In this document: piece by piece, positions 1-8,099 of the stretch
Layout: every line of letters starts with the position of its first letter
Numbering within the stretch: the stretch's first letter is position 1
From: Paenibacillus cymbidii
GTDB lineage: Bacteria > Bacillota > Bacilli > Paenibacillales > NBRC-103111
Reading direction: 5' to 3'
Length of the DNA stretch: 64,000 nt
Assembly (NCBI RefSeq): GCF_004764705.1
Contig: NZ_SHLX01000003.1
Coordinates: 124,001-188,000 of the forward strand
Notes under the pieces: generated by a model
Databases searched by the model: none
What the model saw: the letters and a program-made list of their open reading frames with translations, nothing else
Told to the model about the DNA's origin: nothing
Program-made: the position numbers and the translations under genes

Positions 1-823
1 GCCCAAGTGCGCCCAAGCTGCGGGCGGCGTTGATTTCTCCCCCCACCATAATCAGCAGCGAGCTGTAATACAGCCACAGCAGCAGCACGACGATGCCCCC
101 CAGGCTGCCGTATGTGTCGTCGTAATGGGCAAAATGATTCACATACAGCGAAAACAGCAGCGACAGCGCGGTCCAGCCGAGCGTGGCGAAGATCGCGCCG
201 GGAATGGCGTCCTTCATGCGCAAATGCCGGTTCGGCGCATGAACGAACAGGAAGCTGTAGACGACGAGCATGACCGCCAGCGGAAGCACGAACTGCACGA
301 TGCCCCATAACCAGCCAAAAGCGGATGGAGCCAGCGGCAGCCGGTCGTAAACGGCTTGGGCGAGCAGGCGGCCGAACACGAGGGAGAGGAGCGACACGAT
401 AATGACAACCGCCAGCGCAAGCGTGTACAGCAGCGCAATCGCTTTAAGCTTCCACAGCGGGCGCGTTTCGGCAGCATCGTATGCTTTGTTAAGCGCCTTG
501 ATGATCGCCTCCGCGCCTTTCGATGCGGTCCACAGCGTCGTGACGGCGCCGATCGACAGCAAGGTGCCGTTTTTGTTCGTCAGCGCCTCCGTGACGATAT
601 CGCGCACCGACTTGCCGGTGTCGGCCGGCAGCATGGCAGTAAGCTCGCCGAGCCAGTCGAACCGGTTCAACGGCGGGAAGTTGACGGCCGTCAGCAGAAA
701 TACGAGAAACGGGAAAAACGCCAGGATCAAATAGTACGTCAGCTGCGCCGCGAGCGACGGCACGTCGTCGTCTTTATATCGCGCATAAACGGTTTTCAGA
801 AACGGGATGACGGTTGTTTTCAT
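1..823 (-). CDS. YihY/virulence factor BrkB family membrane protein (3' end outside window)
   Basis: The reverse strand reads from an ATG at 823 and runs off the left edge without a stop, about 274 residues visible. It begins MKTTVIPFLKTVYARY and has the YihY/BrkB layout: a short cytoplasmic start, a polar turn with DDVPSLAAQLTYY leading into a first hydrophobic helix, then several long hydrophobic segments separated by short charged loops, and the conserved late motif YGSLGGIVVLLLWLYY. A GGAGG lies about 11 bases before the start. Members are polytopic inner-membrane proteins of uncertain role, once mislabelled as RNase BN. It stands alone, divergent from the alaR-like gene. Confidence 0.85.
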   Translation of the reverse strand, partial: MKTTVIPFLKTVYARYKDDDVPSLAAQLTYYLILAFFPFLVFLLTAVNFPPLNRFDWLGELTAMLPADTGKSVRDIVTEALTNKNGTLLSIGAVTTLWTASKGAEAIIKALNKAYDAAETRPLWKLKAIALLYTLALAVVIIVSLLSLVFGRLLAQAVYDRLPLAPSAFGWLWGIVQFVLPLAVMLVVYSFLFVHAPNRHLRMKDAIPGAIFATLGWTALSLLFSLYVNHFAHYDDTYGSLGGIVVLLLWLYYSSLLIMVGGEINAARSLGALG

Positions 824-972
824 CAATTCAGGCGGCCTCCTTCCATATGTTCGGGCCTGCAGCCGCAAGGCTTGCGGACCCGAGTCCGCTTTTCTACCAT
901 TACCCGCAAATCCGCCTTCCGCAATCATGCCGGCTCGCGCTTGAACACGGCTGATACCGACTGTTTTCCGCT

Positions 973-1001
973 TTGCAGACATGGCGCTTTCGTTGTATAG
1001 T
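973..1001 (+). promoter_or_regulatory. SigA-type promoter for the Lrp/aminotransferase pair
   Basis: TTGCAG (973-978) and TATAGT (996-1001) are separated by exactly 17 bases. The site is 86 bases before the start of the Lrp-type regulator, in the divergent gap with the YihY gene. Confidence 0.65.
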
Positions 1002-1086
1002 GGAACTAATCGTTTGCCCCGGGGGATGCTGGAAGACGCCGCCGGGCCGGCGATACGGTTGCCAAGAAACTGAGGAGGTTCTACGA

Positions 1087-1578
1087 ATGGACGGTTTGAA
1101 GCTGAAGATTCTCGAATTGCTCAAGGAAGACGCCCGCAGAAGCGCGGAGCTGATCGCTACGATGCTGGGGGTCGACCGAGCGAGCGTGGCGGCGGCGATC
1201 GCCGAGATGGAAGCGGATCATGTCATCGCGAAATATGCGACGGTCGTCAACTGGAGCAAGGTCGACGAAGACAAGGTGACGGCGCTGATCGAAGTGCAGA
1301 TTACGCCGGAGCGGGGTCGCGGCTTCGACGCCATCGCGGAACGCATTTATTTATATCCGGAAGTCAAATCGGTTTATTTGATGTCGGGCGCTTACGATCT
1401 GCTCGTCGAAATCGAAGGAAAGTCGCTCAAGGATGTCGCCTCCTTCGTTTCCAACAAGCTGTCGCCGCTCGATCGCGTGCTTTCCACGAAAACGCACTTT
1501 ATTCTCAAAAAATACAAGCAGGACGGGATCATTTTCGAAGACCACGAAGACGATCAGCGTCTGTTGATCTCGCCGTGA
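1087..1578 (+). CDS. alaR: Lrp/AsnC family transcriptional regulator, AlaR-like
   Basis: A 163-residue protein starting at ATG 1087, which has GAGGAGG 8 bases upstream; a longer upstream frame exists but lacks a ribosome site. Residues 1-60 form the winged helix-turn-helix (LKILELLKEDARRSAELIATM), and residues 70-145 the RAM/AsnC ligand-binding fold with the typical segment VKSVYLMSGAYDLLVEIEG. Such proteins bind amino acids and change oligomeric state on DNA. It is followed 26 bases later by an aminotransferase. That order matches Bacillus subtilis yugG-yugH (alaR-alaT), where the regulator controls alanine synthesis. The symbol rests on this synteny and family match and is an inference. Confidence 0.8.
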   Translation: MDGLKLKILELLKEDARRSAELIATMLGVDRASVAAAIAEMEADHVIAKYATVVNWSKVDEDKVTALIEVQITPERGRGFDAIAERIYLYPEVKSVYLMSGAYDLLVEIEGKSLKDVASFVSNKLSPLDRVLSTKTHFILKKYKQDGIIFEDHEDDQRLLISP

Positions 1579-1604
1579 GGCAGTAAGAAGGATGATGACG
1601 TCAT

Positions 1605-2789
1605 ATGGAAAAAGTTCGCTCGATGCAGGATTACATCGCACCGCTGGTGCGCGACATACCGCCTTCGGGGATTCGCAAGTTTTTTGATTTGGTCAGCGCC
1701 AGCAAGGACATCATCACGCTTGGGGTTGGCGAGCCCGATTTCGCCACGCCGTGGCATGTGCGCGAAGCGTGCGTCTATTCGCTGGAACGCGGCAATACGA
1801 AGTACACGTCCAACGCCGGCATGCCGGAGCTTCGCGAGGCGATTGCCGATTATTTGCACAACAGCTTCAAGGTCGATTACGACCCGGCCAAAGAAATTCT
1901 CGTCACCGTCGGCGGCAGCGAAGCGATCGATCTGGCGCTGCGCACGCTGATTGCGCCCGGCGACGAAATTTTGATTCCGCAGCCGTGCTACATTTCCTAT
2001 TCGCCGATTACGGCGATTGGCGGCGGCGTGCCGGTTGGCATCGAAACGTTCGCCAAAGACAACTTCAAGCTGCGCGCCGAACATTTGCGCGCCGCTCTGA
2101 CGCCTCGCTCGAAGGTGCTCATCCTGTGCTATCCGAGCAATCCGACCGGCGGCATCATGACGTACGAGGACTGGCTGCCGATCGCGAAGATCGTCGAGGA
2201 GCGCGATCTGATCGTCATTTCCGACGAAATTTACGCCGAATTGACCTATGGCTCCAAGCATGTCAGCTTCGCCTCGCTGCCGGGCATGAAGGACCGAACC
2301 ATTCTGGTCAGCGGCTTCTCCAAGGCGTTTGCGATGACCGGCTGGCGCATGGGCTATGCGTGCGGACATCCGGAACTGATCTCTGCCATGTTGAAGATTC
2401 ACCAATATACGGTCATGTGCGCGCCGGCGATGGGCCAGGTGGCCGCGCTCGAAGCGCTCCGCCACGGCATGGAGGAGAAGGATCGCATGGTCGAATCGTA
2501 TAACCAGCGGCGCCGGCTCGTCGTGCAAGGCTTCCGCGATATCGGGCTGCAGTGCCACGAGCCGCAGGGAGCGTTTTACGCCTTCCCTTCGATCGCTTCG
2601 ACCGGGATGACGTCGGAGCAGTTCGCCCAGCGGCTGCTGACCGAAGCGAAGGTGGCGGCTGTGCCTGGAGACGTATTCGGCCGCGGCGGAGAAGGATTTT
2701 TGCGCTGTTCGTATGCGACTTCAGTCGTTCAATTGACAGAAGCGCTTGAAAGAATCGGCAATTTTCTGCAAAAATCGATGAAAGGATAA
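1605..2789 (+). CDS. alaT: PLP-dependent aminotransferase class I/II, AlaT-like
   Basis: A 394-residue fold-type I aminotransferase. Visible hallmarks are GVGEPDFATP near residue 45, the substrate-loop YTSNAGMPELREAI, the CYPSNPTGG motif, SDEIYAELTY carrying the PLP-pyridine Asp, and SGFSKAFAMTGWRMGY carrying the PLP-binding Lys. The C-terminus has the FLRCSYATS arginine region. It fits the AspC/AlaT/PatA branch. As partner of the upstream Lrp-type regulator it is probably the alanine transaminase making alanine from pyruvate and glutamate, though aspartate or aromatic activity cannot be excluded. ATG 1605 has GAAGGA upstream; an in-frame ATG at 1623 is an alternative start without a good ribosome site. 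Confidence 0.85.
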   Translation: MEKVRSMQDYIAPLVRDIPPSGIRKFFDLVSASKDIITLGVGEPDFATPWHVREACVYSLERGNTKYTSNAGMPELREAIADYLHNSFKVDYDPAKEILVTVGGSEAIDLALRTLIAPGDEILIPQPCYISYSPITAIGGGVPVGIETFAKDNFKLRAEHLRAALTPRSKVLILCYPSNPTGGIMTYEDWLPIAKIVEERDLIVISDEIYAELTYGSKHVSFASLPGMKDRTILVSGFSKAFAMTGWRMGYACGHPELISAMLKIHQYTVMCAPAMGQVAALEALRHGMEEKDRMVESYNQRRRLVVQGFRDIGLQCHEPQGAFYAFPSIASTGMTSEQFAQRLLTEAKVAAVPGDVFGRGGEGFLRCSYATSVVQLTEALERIGNFLQKSMKG

Positions 2790-2874
2790 AATTGTATTTC
2801 TTTTTTTGTCAAATGATAGTATGCTAGAGGTAGATTTTGTATGCTGCATCACATTTGGACAGGGAGGGACGGAT

Positions 2875-3141
2875 ATGGCGATCGCGGGATGCATTTTGGA
2901 TTCGATTCTATCGTATTATCAAAACAAGCATTTGCAGCACCAATCCCGATCGGAACCGGTTCGAAGCGCAAGTTCTCCCGAAGGCAACGCACTCGAGGAC
3001 GAAATTGACCGATTACGTGCTTTGATGGAGCAAACGGCCGACCGAGAGCAATCCCTCACCTCAACCAAAGTGATCGAAATCAGCAGCATGCTCGACTCGA
3101 AAATCAACGAATACCAATATCGGCTGCGCAGGTCCCGTTAA
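2875..3141 (+). CDS. Spo0E-like sporulation regulatory aspartyl-phosphate phosphatase
   Basis: An 88-residue protein beginning MAIAGCILDSILSYY. I chose ATG 2875 because AGGGAGGGA lies just before it; the frame is open further upstream but without a ribosome site. The second half has the Spo0E family pattern: a first helix EIDRLRALMEQ, then a second helix with the signature SxxLD (SSMLDSKINEYQYR). Spo0E-type proteins dephosphorylate Spo0A~P and so hold back sporulation. The Asp of SxxLD is the catalytically important residue. The N-terminal 30-residue extension before the first helix is longer than in the shortest family members. It is a single gene closed by a strong terminator. Confidence 0.8.
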   Translation: MAIAGCILDSILSYYQNKHLQHQSRSEPVRSASSPEGNALEDEIDRLRALMEQTADREQSLTSTKVIEISSMLDSKINEYQYRLRRSR

Positions 3142-3173
3142 GGGAACCGACTACCCGATCGATTGGCACAATG

Positions 3174-3199
3174 AAAACCCGGCCGACGGCCGGGTTTTT
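3174..3199 (+). terminator. Rho-independent terminator after the Spo0E-like gene
   Basis: A GC-rich stem (CCCGGCC paired with GGCCGGG around a short loop) is preceded by AAAA and followed by TTTTT, so it could act in both directions. It is 33 bases beyond the stop codon. Confidence 0.85.
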
Positions 3200-3320
3200 C
3201 TGCGCCCTGTTAAATGGCAGTTGCGCAGCCCCAAAGCGCGACAGGAAGCAGCGTTACGCGCTCCGGCGGCGCTTGGCTGCGAGGAAGGAAACCATCGTTT
3301 CACGCCCGGGCCGCTGCGCG

Positions 3321-3437
3321 GAAGGGTTGCTCCTCCGATCGCTTCTTGTTTTCGGATGCCCGGAATCAACGAGGCCAAGGTAACCATCCGAAAACAAAGA
3401 CGACCGCTAGCGCTTCTCCGAAGCAACCCTTCCGCTC
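3321..3437. repeat. Long imperfect inverted repeat (hairpin H1)
   Basis: The segment starting GCGGAAGGGTTGCT at 3321 is mirrored by AGCAACCCTTCCGC ending at 3437. The inner part TTGTTTTCGGATG is mirrored by CATCCGAAAACAA. The arms are about 40-50 bases with bulges. A related hairpin lies at 3709-3824, so this is a repeated structure and not a chance palindrome. No coding potential was seen in the 3142-3892 gap, which holds a terminator, two hairpins and one palindrome array. Confidence 0.7.
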
Positions 3438-3511
3438 CGCTTTTTGCGTGAAGCCACTATCCTGCGAGCCGCTCTTGCAGCCGCGGCACAATTGCCAGGC
3501 CGGGTAGCCAG

Positions 3512-3640
3512 AATAGCCAATGAAAAATGGCTTATTTGCCCTTTTTCGGGTGCCTCGTCGGAAATAGCCAGTAAAAACACTGGCTATTTCGGAGCGGCTG
3601 TCCGTTTTTGGCGAAATAGGCAATAAAATAGGGCCTATTT
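3512..3640. repeat. Palindrome-array element, three-unit copy (A)
   Basis: Three palindromes are centred at about 3524, 3575.5 and 3627. The first and last have outer-type arms (AATAGCCA/TGGCTTATT and AAATAGGC/GCCTATTT). The middle has the inner-type arm AAATAGCCAGT/ACTGGCTATTT. Centres are 51.5 bases apart. The four-unit copies at 19.3, 31.4 and 55.8 kb have one more inner palindrome and a 62-base middle interval, so this copy looks like a version that has lost one inner unit. Confidence 0.85.
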
Positions 3641-3708
3641 TGCAAGATGCTTCATCGGAGCGGCACGAAAGCAAATTAGTTAGCTGGCAGAGGGGGCGGG
3701 AGCGGAGA

Positions 3709-3824
3709 GCGAGGGTTGGGATGGAGAAGCGGCAGCGCTCGCCTTTGTTTTTCGGATTCCTCCCTGGCCATTATCGTTCGAAGAATCCGGAAAACAAGAA
3801 GCGATCGGAATCCCAACCCTCGCG
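3709..3824. repeat. Long imperfect inverted repeat (hairpin H2)
   Basis: CGAGGGTTGGGAT at 3709 is mirrored by ATCCCAACCCTCG ending at 3824. The inner arm TTTGTTTTTCGGATTC pairs with GAATCCGGAAAACAA. The arm sequences are those of hairpin H1 in swapped order, meaning the two hairpins are inverted copies of one another. Confidence 0.7.
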
Positions 3825-3892
3825 CGCAGCGGGAGCCAGCCGGTTTCGCCGGATGTTCGCCGTTTGTTCGGGAAAGCGAAGGATCAAGGAAC

Positions 3893-4888
3893 CTACCACT
3901 CCAGGACGACTCCGAGACAAGGTACGGTTTTATCCAGTATGACCCGCCAGGCCTCTTCCGCCTGGTCTACGGGAAACCGATGGGTAACGAGCGGCCCGGT
4001 CTGAAGAAAACCATCGCGAATTCCGGCCAGTGTGGCGTCCATACGCGGTTTGTTCCAGCCGGCAGGCGTATGCAGCGTAATTTCTTTGGCGCGGAGCCGC
4101 TGAATATCGATCGTTCCCGACGATCCGTAAAATCCGGCCGATACGAAATGCGCGTCGTGCGCAAGCTGAGGGAATAACGCGTCGACCGCTTGCAAGTCTC
4201 CTACCGTATCGACAAGAATCGCGACCCCGCCCGCGCCGCCGGAAAAATCGTTTACAGCTTCCGTCGCTGCAACAAGCCGCGTATTGACGCCTGTCGCATT
4301 CTGCGGCAAATAACGCAGCCGATCGTCATGACGACCGAGCATCAGCACCTGTGCGCCGCGTTTCAACAGCGTTTGCGCCGTCCAATGACCGACCAGACCG
4401 TCGCCGAGTACAACGGCGCGGTCACCGGCCCGGACTTGCGGCCGCGAACCGCAGTTATAGCCGACCTGGGTCAGCACAAGCCCGCAATAATCAACGGCGT
4501 TCGCGCCCTCCGGCAGTTTCCATACCTGGTTTGCCGCAGTAACCGCGGGGCTTATGTGCCCTCCGCGTCGATCAAACATGCCGGTTACTTTGCTGACGGT
4601 GGCGAATACGCGGTCGCCGACCTCCAGCCCCGCTACTTCGGCCCCTTTTTGCCGGATTACGCCGACTTTCTGATACCCAGCCACAATCGGGAACGGCCAC
4701 GGGGCGCCGGAATGAAACGGCGTATCCCCGGCAATCCGTTCCCCGCGCAGAAACGACGATTCCGTCCCGTTGCTGATCCAGGATACCTCTACATCGATGA
4801 CAACCTCATCGCGGCGCGGTTCGGGAATATCCACCTCCTGCACGGAAACCTTCATCCGGTCGGTGAAAACGACTGCTTTTCCCCTCAT
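3893..4888 (-). CDS. MDR-superfamily (zinc-type alcohol dehydrogenase-like) oxidoreductase
   Basis: A 331-residue medium-chain dehydrogenase/reductase. I take the start at 4888 (MRGKAVVFTDRMKVSVQEV) since AGGAAGGGG precedes it; an ATG at 4915 is less well placed. Residues 1-140 form the GroES-like domain with GYQKVGVI and GDRVFATVSKV. Residues 150-270 form the Rossmann domain with the nucleotide loop GDGLVGHWTAQTLLKRG. The usual catalytic-zinc Cys/His set is not obvious. Similar proteins are annotated as sorbitol- or BchC-like dehydrogenases; the substrate is unknown. It follows a second MDR gene after 39 bases on the same strand, so both are probably one operon, and an AraC-type gene is divergent. 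Confidence 0.75.
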   Translation of the reverse strand: MRGKAVVFTDRMKVSVQEVDIPEPRRDEVVIDVEVSWISNGTESSFLRGERIAGDTPFHSGAPWPFPIVAGYQKVGVIRQKGAEVAGLEVGDRVFATVSKVTGMFDRRGGHISPAVTAANQVWKLPEGANAVDYCGLVLTQVGYNCGSRPQVRAGDRAVVLGDGLVGHWTAQTLLKRGAQVLMLGRHDDRLRYLPQNATGVNTRLVAATEAVNDFSGGAGGVAILVDTVGDLQAVDALFPQLAHDAHFVSAGFYGSSGTIDIQRLRAKEITLHTPAGWNKPRMDATLAGIRDGFLQTGPLVTHRFPVDQAEEAWRVILDKTVPCLGVVLEW

Positions 4889-4927
4889 CGGTTTGCCCCT
4901 TCCTGGCGGGTACACCGCCGTGTCATG

Positions 4928-5890
4928 TCAGCCAAAATCGCGGCCCGGATAAAAATGCACTTTGATCGCAACCTGCGCTTTCAGCAGTTCGACCGCCTCA
5001 TGATAGCGTGTGAACGGAACATGATGCGTCTGGATGCATGCCGTGTTCAATCCTTTATTGGCCACGGCATCGAGCAGCAGCTCGCGGTCGCGATCGCCCA
5101 ACCGGCGATACTTGTAGCTTTCCAGCTTCATACCTTTTCCCCACAGATGATCCTCATAGAGGATCGTGCCTTTCAATACGCCGAAAATAACGACATGGCG
5201 ATTGACGAAACGCAGCAAATTTTGTACGGACGGGGCCGCGCCGACACAATCGTAGCCGAGATCGAAACGAAGGCTGCCCAGTTCATCGGGGTGCTTCGCC
5301 ACACCGATTCCCAGCTCGTTGACATAACGAATGCGCGGTTCACTGAGATCGATGCCGACGACGTCCGACGCGCCCCAGACTCGCGCTGCCTGCATCGCCA
5401 GGATGCCGGCCGGCCCCAAGCCGGAGACGACCATCGATTTGCCGCGCAAATCGCCGAATTGGGACAACCCGATCATGACGCATTTCAGCAGCTCGAACGA
5501 TACGGCCTCCTTGAATGAAATCGAGTCCGGCAGCTTGATCAGTTGGTGCTCGCGGTAACACAAATATTCGGCGTATGCGCCGCTTCCCTCCACATGCTCG
5601 AGCGCAGCGACGCGGTCGCCGACCCGAAAATCGGTCACCCCGCTGCCTACCGCCCGAACAATACCCGCGGCTTCATGGCCGGGCCACCCCGGAGGGAGCG
5701 GATAGTCGGGCGTTTTGGAGGAGTCGAACATATCCTTGCCGCCCATCATGTGGATGTCCCAACGCGGGCAAGTCGCTACCATTTCGATTTCCACCAGAAC
5801 TTCGTGATCCTTGACTTGCGGCACATCGGCGCTGACGATCGTATACTCGCCCGGGCCGGTGATTTGCAGCAGCTTCATTTTCGATTTCAT
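4928..5890 (-). CDS. MDR-superfamily (zinc-type alcohol dehydrogenase-like) oxidoreductase
   Basis: A 320-residue medium-chain dehydrogenase, first gene of the likely two-gene operon, starting at ATG 5890 with AAGGAGGGA upstream. The GroES-like half has PGHEAAGIVRAVGSG and VGDRVAALEHVEG. The Rossmann half has VSGLGPAGILAMQAARVWGA with the acidic residue of VGIDLSE at the end of the second strand, which suggests NAD rather than NADP. The substrate is not recognisable. The two dehydrogenases are different enough to act on different steps of one pathway. The divergent AraC regulator at 6156 is the obvious candidate controller (inference from position). Confidence 0.75.
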   Translation of the reverse strand: MKSKMKLLQITGPGEYTIVSADVPQVKDHEVLVEIEMVATCPRWDIHMMGGKDMFDSSKTPDYPLPPGWPGHEAAGIVRAVGSGVTDFRVGDRVAALEHVEGSGAYAEYLCYREHQLIKLPDSISFKEAVSFELLKCVMIGLSQFGDLRGKSMVVSGLGPAGILAMQAARVWGASDVVGIDLSEPRIRYVNELGIGVAKHPDELGSLRFDLGYDCVGAAPSVQNLLRFVNRHVVIFGVLKGTILYEDHLWGKGMKLESYKYRRLGDRDRELLLDAVANKGLNTACIQTHHVPFTRYHEAVELLKAQVAIKVHFYPGRDFG

Positions 5891-6155
5891 GGAAATGTTC
5901 CCTCCTTTAAGGTTCGGCTATGTTTCCAGCTTACTTGGAAAACCGTGCCGCTGTCTTTGCAGATTGTATATGACTTCCCGCCAATTGCGATCCGAATTTT
6001 CCGCTTTCCGGCAAGTCTTTTCAGAAACTTGTTGTACAAAATCGACTTTTTCGCTTGCCCATCGGATTCAAGACCGCCAGCGGCATGGTAAAATCAAGAG
6101 GAGACCATTATGAACGATGAGCAATGGCATCCGTTCGCGATTGAGGAGAGCTGCC

Positions 6156-7031
6156 ATGTTGGTGCGCAAAATCGATGTTGTGGATTGGACCGGGCTATCG
6201 GACAAGGAAGTTGGGGGAGGCATTCACCCTTATCACGAAATGCTTTCTATTTCGGAGGGGGTTGTTTCGCTGCAATGGATGGGGAGAGAGTATGTCGCAG
6301 AAGCTCCGGCGTTGTTCCTGCTGCCGCCGAATACGCCGCACGTATTGGCGAAGCGGTCGGCCGTCTGCCGTTTCGGTTATATCGAACTGGACATGAACGG
6401 TTCCGCCGAATTTCCGCATGCCGCTCAAGCCCGCGTCTGGAACGCCATACAGACCGATAAGGATCCGCGGCTGCCGGAGCTGAATCCCATTTATGAGCTT
6501 GCGTCCGCCATGTGGAGGTGTTGGAATCCGCAACACCCTTACCGTTCGAAAGCGGGGGACCTGATGATGATGGACATCCGCAAACTGCTGCTTCTCGTCG
6601 CCTGCTTCCTGGAACGCCGCGAATCCCGTACGGCGCAAGCGTCTGACGCTGTCTTCCCGGATCGGACCAGCGCTTACGAGCGGATTCAAGATCTGATGCG
6701 CTACATGGAGGCCAATTACCCGAGTCCGATAACCGTTCAACATCTCGCGTCGTTGGCTCACCTGGACGTCAGCTACTTTATTCGTTTGTTTCATAAAATG
6801 TCTGGCAGAACGCCGCTTCAATACTTGCTCGATTTGCGTCTGAACGCCGCGGCGTGTTTTCTCGCGACGACAACGATGCGGATCCGCGACATTACCGAAG
6901 CGGTCGGGGTTCCGAACATTCATTACTTCAGCAGGCTGTTCAAGCAAAAATACGCTGCAAGTCCTTCGTTGTGGAGAATCCGCAATGAGTCCCGTTGGAA
7001 CGGCGGCAAGGAACGGTTACCCGGGAGTTGA
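6156..7031 (+). CDS. AraC family transcriptional regulator
   Basis: A 291-residue regulator. Start ATG 6156 has GAGGAGAG five bases upstream; an in-frame ATG at 6117 with a weaker AGGAGA would add 13 residues. The first 130 residues form a cupin-like sensing domain (LFLLPPNTPHVLAKR). The last 100 residues contain the two AraC helix-turn-helices (ITVQHLASLAHLDVSYFIRL and DITEAVGVPNIHYFSRLFK). Members usually respond to sugars and activate neighbouring catabolic genes. It is divergent from the two MDR dehydrogenases across a 265-base gap, so regulation of that pair is likely. Confidence 0.85.
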   Translation: MLVRKIDVVDWTGLSDKEVGGGIHPYHEMLSISEGVVSLQWMGREYVAEAPALFLLPPNTPHVLAKRSAVCRFGYIELDMNGSAEFPHAAQARVWNAIQTDKDPRLPELNPIYELASAMWRCWNPQHPYRSKAGDLMMMDIRKLLLLVACFLERRESRTAQASDAVFPDRTSAYERIQDLMRYMEANYPSPITVQHLASLAHLDVSYFIRLFHKMSGRTPLQYLLDLRLNAAACFLATTTMRIRDITEAVGVPNIHYFSRLFKQKYAASPSLWRIRNESRWNGGKERLPGS

Positions 7032-7059
7032 CTGCCGATGACGGAAGGCGTTTCTTTGT

Positions 7060-7088
7060 TTGTGGGCGCCGAACGCATGTGCTACAAT
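7060..7088 (+). promoter_or_regulatory. SigA-type promoter for the lipoprotein gene
   Basis: TTGTGG (7060-7065) and TACAAT (7083-7088) have a 17-base spacer, 47 bases before the lipoprotein start. The -35 box is imperfect. Confidence 0.5.
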
Positions 7089-7135
7089 AAAGAGCGGTTT
7101 GGCAAGAGATACGGGACACGGGGGACAAGCACGAC

Positions 7136-7678
7136 ATGAGAAAATCATTCGTCTGCACGGCATTCGTTGCGCTGCTGCTCGCGGTATTGGCCGGCTGCGG
7201 CGGATCCAAGACGGATGTCCCGATATTCGTGATGCCTGGCGGCGGCATGTCGCCGGAAACGGCCAAGCGACTGGAGGCGTCGCTGCAAGGAATGGTCGGC
7301 GAAACGCCCGCGGTATCGGTGAACGCGAGCCCGATTTTCAACCTGCAGAAGCTGATCGTCGAAGTCGCCGCCGGCGGCGACGGCATCGTAATCGTTCCGA
7401 AGGAACAGTTTGATACATTCGCAAGACAAGGAAGTTTGGTTATCCTCGACGATTTGTTCGACCCGGCGGCCTATCCGGGCGGCGTTGTCACGCCGGATCC
7501 CGATCCGAAGCGGCCTGACGTCAAGCCGGTGAAGCATTTGTACGGCGTGCCGGTGCAACAGGCCAAATGGCTGCAGGACGCCGGTTACAAGGGCGAAGCG
7601 TTGTATGCGTTCGTGCATCCGCGCGCGCCCGGGGTGAATGAGGCCAAACAAGTGCTGCAAACGATGCTCGGTCTGTGA
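7136..7678 (+). CDS. Putative lipoprotein of unknown function
   Basis: A 180-residue protein with a lipoprotein signal: positively charged MRKS, a hydrophobic stretch and the lipobox LAGC with Cys near residue 20. The mature part begins GGSKTDVPIFVMPGGGMSPE. It includes IVIVPKEQFDTFARQGSLVILDDLF, which resembles fragments of small extracellular binding proteins, but no family is secure. It ends in LQTMLGL. It has its own promoter and a hairpin downstream at 7769, so it may be monocistronic. Export and lipid anchoring are well supported; function is not. Confidence 0.7.
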   Translation: MRKSFVCTAFVALLLAVLAGCGGSKTDVPIFVMPGGGMSPETAKRLEASLQGMVGETPAVSVNASPIFNLQKLIVEVAAGGDGIVIVPKEQFDTFARQGSLVILDDLFDPAAYPGGVVTPDPDPKRPDVKPVKHLYGVPVQQAKWLQDAGYKGEALYAFVHPRAPGVNEAKQVLQTMLGL

Positions 7679-7768
7679 ACGAAAGCTGCCCGTCGTCCTT
7701 CGGGGAGAGGATGAAGCAACCCGGAATGTTGCGTGTCGTTGCGACGCTCGGCCATTTTCGGTTTGTTC

Positions 7769-7793
7769 GCCCCTCTGCCGCAGGCAGGGGGGC
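7769..7793 (+). terminator. Probable hairpin terminator after the lipoprotein gene
   Basis: GCCCCTCTGCC pairs with GGCAGGGGGGC around a GCA loop. The following tract is only TTGTTG, so termination may be inefficient. Confidence 0.5.
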
Positions 7794-7860
7794 TTGTTGT
7801 CGAGCGGACCGCTGCGCAGACTGCGGCGTTGGCACCGCCGGATCAAGGGGAGAGATGGGG

Positions 7861-8070
7861 ATGGATAGGAGAGGCGGCGGGAAAAGATGGCGCCCGGACA
7901 ACGAAGCGCGAGCGGCGAGCGGCGGCAAGCCGGTCCGTATGGCAACAGGCGGCATGTTCGTTATCCTGGCGATTGCGCTTCTTGTTGCAGGCTGCAGCAA
8001 GAAGGAAGACAATCGCAGCGGTTTCGTCGAGCCGGCCAAAGCAAAAGCGTCGGCTCAGCCGGGCAAATAA
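7861..8070 (+). CDS. Small putative lipoprotein
   Basis: A short protein of about 69 residues. AAGGGGA precedes two close ATG codons (7855 and 7861); I give 7861 for spacing, and ATG 7939 is also possible. The N-terminus is Arg-rich, then MATGGMFVILAIALLVAGC gives a hydrophobic helix ending in a lipobox (VAGC). The mature tail is only about 24 residues (SKKEDNRSGFVEPAKAKAS) and polar. Such short anchored tails are common in Bacillales as hypothetical proteins. It lies directly before the cobalamin adenosyltransferase gene (30-base gap). No function can be assigned. Confidence 0.5.
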   Translation: MDRRGGGKRWRPDNEARAASGGKPVRMATGGMFVILAIALLVAGCSKKEDNRSGFVEPAKAKASAQPGK

Positions 8071-8099
8071 CTTGCGGCGAGATAGGAGGGTTTTCCAGC

